DNA from: an uncultured Eubacteriales bacterium
GTDB lineage: Bacteria; Bacillota; Clostridia; Lachnospirales; Anaerotignaceae
Direction: 5' to 3'
DNA: 8,846 nucleotides
Assembly: GCA_934256695.1 (NCBI GenBank)
Contig: CAKQPE010000078.1
Location: forward strand, 1 to 8,846
Part shown: piece by piece, positions 5,809 to 8,846 of the stretch
Numbering within the stretch: the first letter of the stretch is position 1
How the letters are laid out: each line of letters opens with the position of its first letter
The notes under the pieces: model-generated
Told to the model about the DNA's origin: nothing
Database searches by the model: none
Seen by the model: the letters and a program-made list of their open reading frames with translations, nothing else
Made by a program: the position numbers and the translations under genes

Positions 5809-7637
5809 TTATCTACTCTGCCTCCTTTAAATACTCCGTATCCGTAATGGTCACATCTTAAACAGCGGCTTGACTCGTTAAGTGCTTCTTCTTTTGTCAG
5901 TCCTGTTTCTATAAGATTAAAGTCACTGTTTCTCTCTCCGGCACTTCTTTCCTTGCTGTTCATTCTTCCGCAGGCAGGACGAACATTAAGTCTCGGCTGC
6001 GGAACTTCCACATCGGTTGAAATAATATGGTTAAATCCAAGGTATTCGTCTATGTTCGCCGCAGCAACCTTACCTGCCGCTATGGCACGTATTACCGTTG
6101 CAGGGCCTGTTACACAGTCGCCTCCTGCAAATATTCCGTCTATGTTTGTTATTTCATTGCTTGAAAGAGTATCTATAACACCTTTTTTCACCTGTACGCC
6201 GAATTCCTCAAACGGCTGAATTTCTATTCCCTGACCTACTGCCGCAATTACAATATCACAGGCAAGTCTTATCGGCTTTGCATCGGCATTTACAGGTTTC
6301 GGTCTGCCGGATTTATCTATTTCGCCGGCAATCTGCGGCTGAACCCATATTGCCGTTACATTTTCGTCCTCATCACCGGATATTTTTACAGGTGCCTGCA
6401 AACAGAGTATCTCACAGCCCTCGCTTTCTGCTCCAGAAATTTCATCTTCCAAAGCAGTCATGTCTGTACGCCTTCTTCTGTAAACACAGGTAACACTTTC
6501 CGCACCGAGACGTTTTGCACTTCTTGTGCAGTCCATGGCAACATTTCCGCCGCCTACAACCACTACTCTCTTTCTTGTAAAATCAGGCAGCGAATTATCT
6601 CCTATTCCTCGGAGCATTTCAACGGCAGATATAACGCCCCTTTTATCTTCGCCGTCAATACCAATCTTTTTATCGGTATGTGCTCCTATTGCAATATATA
6701 TACAGTCAAAATCCTCTTTAAGCTTAGGTATCGTAATATCACTGCCTATTTCAACACCTGTATTTATTTTCACTCCGGTAGAAAGTATACAGTCTATATC
6801 TTCCTGAAGACGTTCTCTCGGCAGACGATAGCTCGGTATTCCATACCTCAACATACCGCCCAAACGCTCTCTCTTTTCAAAAACTTCTACCTCATGGCCC
6901 ATAAGCGAAAGATAATATGCGGCACTTAAACCACTTGGTCCACCGCCTATAATGGCTATCTTTTTGCCTGTAGGTGCTGCCTTTTCCGGTGCAGGCACTA
7001 TTCCCGCATGGTCAACAGCATATCTTTTTAAACCACGTATATTTATGGCGTCATCTATCATATTTCGTCTACACCGTGCCTCACAAGGGTGTTCACACAC
7101 AAAGGCACAGGCAGTAGGGAAAGGATTGTCTTTTCTTATAAGTCTTACGGCATCGGCACATCTTCCGTCATTTACAAGTGCCACATATCCAGGTATGTCG
7201 ACTCCGGCAGGACAGAGAGCAACACACGGCACTGGCTGATAAATATTGAAACGGCATCTTTTGTTTACTATGTGTTCCACATAATCATCTCTAAAACCTA
7301 CAACACCTTTTAAAACCATGTTTGCAGCTTCACAGCCTATGGCACAATCCGATGTATTTTTAATAACTCTCGCGGTTTTTTCTATTAAATCTATGTAGTC
7401 AGGTGTAGCATTGCCGTTTAAAACGTCCTCCATAAGCTTAGAAAGCTGTGAAAGACCCACTCGGCACGGAACACATTTTCCACAGGTCTGTGCAAGACAC
7501 ATTTTCAAAAATGCATTTGAAATATCTATAGGGCATAATCCCGGAGGGCTGGCTGTTATTCTTCTTTCAACATCCTTATACAGGTTTTCCACTACAGTCT
7601 GGGCATAGTCCGGTGTGATTATATTTAATCGGCTCAA
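5802..7637 (-). CDS. NuoF-type Fe-S / GltD-like NAD(P)-FAD oxidoreductase, partner of HydA
   Basis: Probably the diaphorase that passes electrons between NAD(P)H and HydA. Domains in order over 611 aa: a NuoF-like C-terminal [4Fe-4S] segment (about 30-115; TCGKCVPCRVG with Cys52/55/58, and Cys98); a GltD-type N-terminal Fe-S domain (about 128-212; Cys138, 142, then Cys177/181/185/189); an FAD Rossmann fold (GGGPSG at 231-236, GGML then YGIPSYRLP to 273); an NAD(P) Rossmann fold (GGGNVAMDC at 362-370, YRRRR at 386-390); the closing FAD motif GIFAGGDCVTGPATV at 501-515; and a C-terminal CLRC (592, 595). The arginine run after the second Rossmann fold resembles NADPH-binding GltD/NfnL proteins, so NADPH is my guess, not proven. 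The FMN/NADH-binding core of true NuoF is absent. The nearest named type I recall is SfrB-like, NADPH-dependent GltD-related proteins. The start is TTG at 7637, with TAGGAGGAG 6 nt upstream. It is the first gene of the operon and overlaps hydA by 7 bp. Confidence 0.93.
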   Translation of the reverse strand: MSRLNIITPDYAQTVVENLYKDVERRITASPPGLCPIDISNAFLKMCLAQTCGKCVPCRVGLSQLSKLMEDVLNGNATPDYIDLIEKTARVIKNTSDCAIGCEAANMVLKGVVGFRDDYVEHIVNKRCRFNIYQPVPCVALCPAGVDIPGYVALVNDGRCADAVRLIRKDNPFPTACAFVCEHPCEARCRRNMIDDAINIRGLKRYAVDHAGIVPAPEKAAPTGKKIAIIGGGPSGLSAAYYLSLMGHEVEVFEKRERLGGMLRYGIPSYRLPRERLQEDIDCILSTGVKINTGVEIGSDITIPKLKEDFDCIYIAIGAHTDKKIGIDGEDKRGVISAVEMLRGIGDNSLPDFTRKRVVVVGGGNVAMDCTRSAKRLGAESVTCVYRRRRTDMTALEDEISGAESEGCEILCLQAPVKISGDEDENVTAIWVQPQIAGEIDKSGRPKPVNADAKPIRLACDIVIAAVGQGIEIQPFEEFGVQVKKGVIDTLSSNEITNIDGIFAGGDCVTGPATVIRAIAAGKVAAANIDEYLGFNHIISTDVEVPQPRLNVRPACGRMNSKERSAGERNSDFNLIETGLTKEEALNESSRCLRCDHYGYGVFKGGRVDKW

Positions 7638-7643
7638 TATTCA

Positions 7644-7652
7644 CTCCTCCTA
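7644..7652 (-). promoter_or_regulatory. Strong ribosome binding site for a TTG start
   Basis: TAGGAGGAG on the minus strand lies 6 nt before the TTG at 7637. No ATG or GTG lies at a suitable distance, so this site fixes the unusual TTG start of the flavoprotein. The near-perfect Shine-Dalgarno may offset the weak initiation codon. Confidence 0.8.
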
Positions 7653-7700
7653 ACTAAAATTTAATTTATCTAACCAAAAATATTATCGTATTACAAATTA

Positions 7701-7706
7701 ATTATA
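7701..7706 (-). promoter_or_regulatory. Possible -10 box of the hydrogenase operon
   Basis: A perfect TATAAT on the minus strand about 65 nt upstream of the flavoprotein TTG. No good -35 box is seen at 16-18 nt (the region reads GGAATT-like), so this is weak. An inverted repeat (TAAGACC at 7752-7758 with GGTCTTA at 7776-7782) lies some 45 nt further upstream and could be an operator, an attenuator or merely a repeat. Confidence 0.3.
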
Positions 7707-7840
7707 CTGCTTTTGATTAAAAAATTCCATTAAAATTTTTCACTGCGGAACTAAGACCGTGGAACTTTTTCCCAAGGTCTTATGTACCTTTTCACCATAA
7801 TTGCCGCTGTAAATTCGTTACTTTACCTTCTGTAACTATA

Positions 7841-7869
7841 TTGTCATCAAACGTCAATCAGTTTATAAT
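7841..7869 (+). promoter_or_regulatory. Sigma-A promoter upstream of the toxin-like gene
   Basis: TTGTCA (7841-7846), a 17-nt spacer and TATAAT (7864-7869) form a near-consensus promoter with a predicted start near 7876, about 30 nt before the GTG at 7908. It gives the truncated-looking gene its own promoter, or it is a chance match inside an older reading frame. Confidence 0.55.
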
Positions 7870-7993
7870 GGGAAGTGAAGCAGTAAGAAAACACCTTATA
7901 TCACGCTGTGAAGAATATGATGGCGATACAACAAGACTTCCTCAGAAAAAAGCCGGAAGAAATTACAGAAAATATTCATTATTTCAGAAATAA
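7868..7993 (+). pseudogene. Protein-like 41-codon frame overlapping the toxin-like gene
   Basis: In the frame one base behind the 148-aa gene, ATG at 7868 opens 41 codons ending at a TAA at 7991-7993. The peptide includes SRCEEYDGDTTRLPQKKAG and ends NYRKYSLFQK, which reads as ordinary soluble protein. The frame is open back to 7721, where it includes FHHNCRCKF, reminiscent of the HPNCRC motif of MuF-type phage/toxin proteins. I infer a possible remnant of the region upstream of the toxin tip, shifted out of frame near 7985-7993. The ATG overlaps the -10 box and has no ribosome site, so independent expression is unlikely. A chance open frame remains possible. Confidence 0.3.
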
Positions 7994-8354
7994 ATTAAAT
8001 ATTGAATATGAATGGAAGGATTTTGAAAAGTTGAATAACAGGCTTCCCGAAGGATATAAGTGGAAAATTCTTGGTTTCCCTGCTGATTTAATGCACCAAA
8101 ATACAGCACCGAATACAACTACAATGCGTAACAAAAAATATGTATCGGCTGACGGATATTTTGAAGCTGTGTATTCATATGATGGCAAACTTCTTAATGA
8201 AGGTGTGGCCGATATTGATATGGGAACTTATAATTATGCACCGTCAGAAAAAGGATTTTTTAAGCATTATGGAAAAGATATGATTACATATAATTTTTTA
8301 AAAAATACTAAAACCGATTTTAAAAACTTTACAAATGGAGAAGGTGTATATTAA
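7908..8354 (+). CDS. Orphan polymorphic-toxin tip-like protein, function unknown
   Basis: A 148-aa soluble protein without signal peptide or membrane segment. The C-terminal half (78-130) has YVSADGYFEAVYSYDGKLL and then MGTYNYAPSEKGFFKHYGKDM. From memory, a block of the type 'GxFEAVYxxDGKLV...GTYNYxxP...HFxxDxxPYW' occurs near the C-termini of Rhs and other polymorphic toxins, so I infer an orphan toxin tip without its trafficking domains. The activity is unknown and I assign no catalytic residues. The start is uncertain: GTG at 7908 has no clear ribosome site, and ATG at 7917 has only a weak GTGAAG before it. A promoter at 7841-7869 precedes it. The stop overlaps the ATG of the next gene by one base (TAATG), a coupling typical of toxin-immunity pairs. 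Residues 1-28 overlap the competing frame ending at 7993, so the true N-terminus may be a product of a frameshift. Base composition is more AT-rich than the metabolic genes, which suggests acquisition. Confidence 0.6.
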   Translation: MKNMMAIQQDFLRKKPEEITENIHYFRNKLNIEYEWKDFEKLNNRLPEGYKWKILGFPADLMHQNTAPNTTTMRNKKYVSADGYFEAVYSYDGKLLNEGVADIDMGTYNYAPSEKGFFKHYGKDMITYNFLKNTKTDFKNFTNGEGVY

Positions 8355-8650
8355 TGTTAAAAAGAATGAATATTTTTAAATATATTTCTATATTTTTAAT
8401 ATTTATAAATTTAATAATTTCTGCTGTGGTTATTTTTTATGACAATTATATTTTATATGATTTTTGGTTTAGAAATACAGGTATGTTTATACGATTTTTT
8501 ATAATATCTTTATCGGAAGTATATTTATTTTTTGTATATGAAAAAAGAATATTTAATGACATCATAACTGTAATATCTATGTTTTTAGGACTAATATATA
8601 TTATATTTTGCGTATTTATGATTGTTTCAATAGGGATTTTTAAGTTTTGA
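8354..8650 (+). CDS. Small three-helix membrane protein, candidate immunity protein
   Basis: A 98-aa, very hydrophobic protein with predicted helices at about 7-28, 43-62 and 68-95, and short charged links (YDNYILYDFWFR, VYEKRIFND). I recognise no family. The ATG shares its A with the stop codon of the toxin-like gene, so it is translationally coupled; no separate ribosome site is obvious beyond GGAGAAGG about 10 nt upstream. Position, size and coupling fit an immunity protein for the preceding toxin-like product, but this is inference only. Sampled stretches of the gene are only about 15-25% GC against nearly 40% in hydA, a sign of foreign origin. The adjacent +1 frame stays open and hydrophobic for 31 more codons (to 8738), so the C-terminus may have been shortened by a frameshift. 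Confidence 0.6.
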   Translation: MLKRMNIFKYISIFLIFINLIISAVVIFYDNYILYDFWFRNTGMFIRFFIISLSEVYLFFVYEKRIFNDIITVISMFLGLIYIIFCVFMIVSIGIFKF

Positions 8651-8797
8651 TGCACACAATATACAGCTTTTAATTATACTTAGCTTTACAAGCATTACCT
8701 ATATAATGCAGAAATATATATTATTGGTATATTGCCGATGATGCCGCCAAAAGAGCGGAAATAACTGAAAAATATAAATTTATCGAACTGAAAGACC
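8646..8797 (+). pseudogene. Gene-like debris after the membrane protein
   Basis: Two consecutive frames look protein-like. From 8646 to 8738, one base ahead of the membrane-protein frame, the peptide contains NIQLLIILSFTSITYIMQKY, a typical membrane helix, and stops at a TGA at 8739. From about 8719, one further base ahead, a peptide containing YIADDAAKRAEITEKYKFIE follows and runs into the hairpin repeat at 8798, where it ends at a stop inside the repeat (8830-8832). The simplest reading is a longer ancestral gene broken by two small indels and then capped by a repeat. Chance cannot be excluded at this length. Confidence 0.3.
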
Positions 8798-8841
8798 TTG
8801 GGGCGTTGCCCCAATACCCCACGATTTTTTGAAAAAAATCG
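8798..8841 (+). repeat. Two-hairpin repeat, copy B
   Basis: Stem TTGGGGC / GCCCCAA with loop GTT (8798-8814), a 7-nt linker containing ACCCC, then stem CGATTTTTT / AAAAAATCG with loop GA (8822-8841). It mirrors copy A at 1585-1627 in the opposite orientation. The T-to-C change in stem 1 is matched by A-to-G on the other side, and the base of stem 2 changes from TGAAC/GTTCA to CGATT/AATCG with pairing kept. It may also act as a terminator for the plus-strand cassette, though no long U-tract follows within the window. Confidence 0.75.
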
Positions 8842-8846
8842 AGTAA

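Larger units (their letters stand above)
7638..7907. other. Divergent spacer between the hydrogenase operon and the toxin-like gene
   Basis: It holds the leader of the flavoprotein (ribosome site 7644-7652, -10 candidate 7701-7706), a 7-bp inverted repeat TAAGACC/GGTCTTA (7752-7782, 17-nt loop) and a plus-strand promoter at 7841-7869. An undisturbed plus-strand frame runs from 7721 to 7993. Its last third reads like protein and is listed separately. Confidence 0.6.

Noticed and set aside
8446..8655. Minus-strand 69-aa frame opposite the small membrane protein
   Set aside because: It overlaps the coupled membrane gene, has no ribosome site, and arises from AT-rich sequence open in several frames.

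Overview
The window looks like chromosome of a strictly anaerobic, low-GC fermentative Firmicute (class Clostridia; no species can be named). The base for this is the AT-rich non-coding DNA, the strong AGGAGG-type ribosome sites, the use of TTG and GTG starts, a CpI-like [FeFe] hydrogenase, and a split purine-terminal pair (stand-alone AICAR transformylase plus PurO-type cyclohydrolase). No rRNA, tRNA, CRISPR array, transposase or phage gene was seen.

Layout, left to right. Positions 1-282 hold no convincing gene but several small stem-loops. Five genes follow, all on the minus strand, so transcription runs right to left: a DMT/EamA permease (283-1188), the AICAR transformylase (1706-2881), the IMP cyclohydrolase (2900-3613), the [FeFe] hydrogenase HydA (4069-5808) and its flavoprotein partner (5802-7637). 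The spacer at 1189-1705 holds a promoter, a dense block of six consecutive stem-loops bracketed by a 19-bp direct repeat, a two-hairpin repeat, and the purine-operon terminator. The spacer at 3614-4068 separates the purine operon from the hydrogenase operon and carries a perfect 18-bp-stem terminator and a promoter. From about 7840 the plus strand carries a different kind of DNA: a good sigma-A promoter, a 148-aa protein resembling the C-terminal tip of polymorphic toxins, and, overlapping by one base, a small very AT-rich three-helix membrane protein. The window ends in gene-like debris and a second copy of the two-hairpin repeat.

How the genes work together. The flavoprotein (NuoF-type Fe-S segment fused to a GltD-like FAD/NAD(P) module) and HydA overlap by 7 bp and very probably form one enzyme that exchanges electrons between NAD(P)H and H2. 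There is no NuoE-like subunit and no FMN-binding NuoF core, so it is not a standard HydABC bifurcating set. The two purine genes together do the last two steps to IMP, done in most bacteria by one bifunctional PurH. The permease is a separate unit. The toxin-like/membrane-protein pair is probably an acquired orphan toxin-tip and immunity cassette that may be decaying. The best leads are that cassette, the unusual hydrogenase pairing, and the two families of hairpin repeats, one of which shows compensatory stem changes between its two copies.
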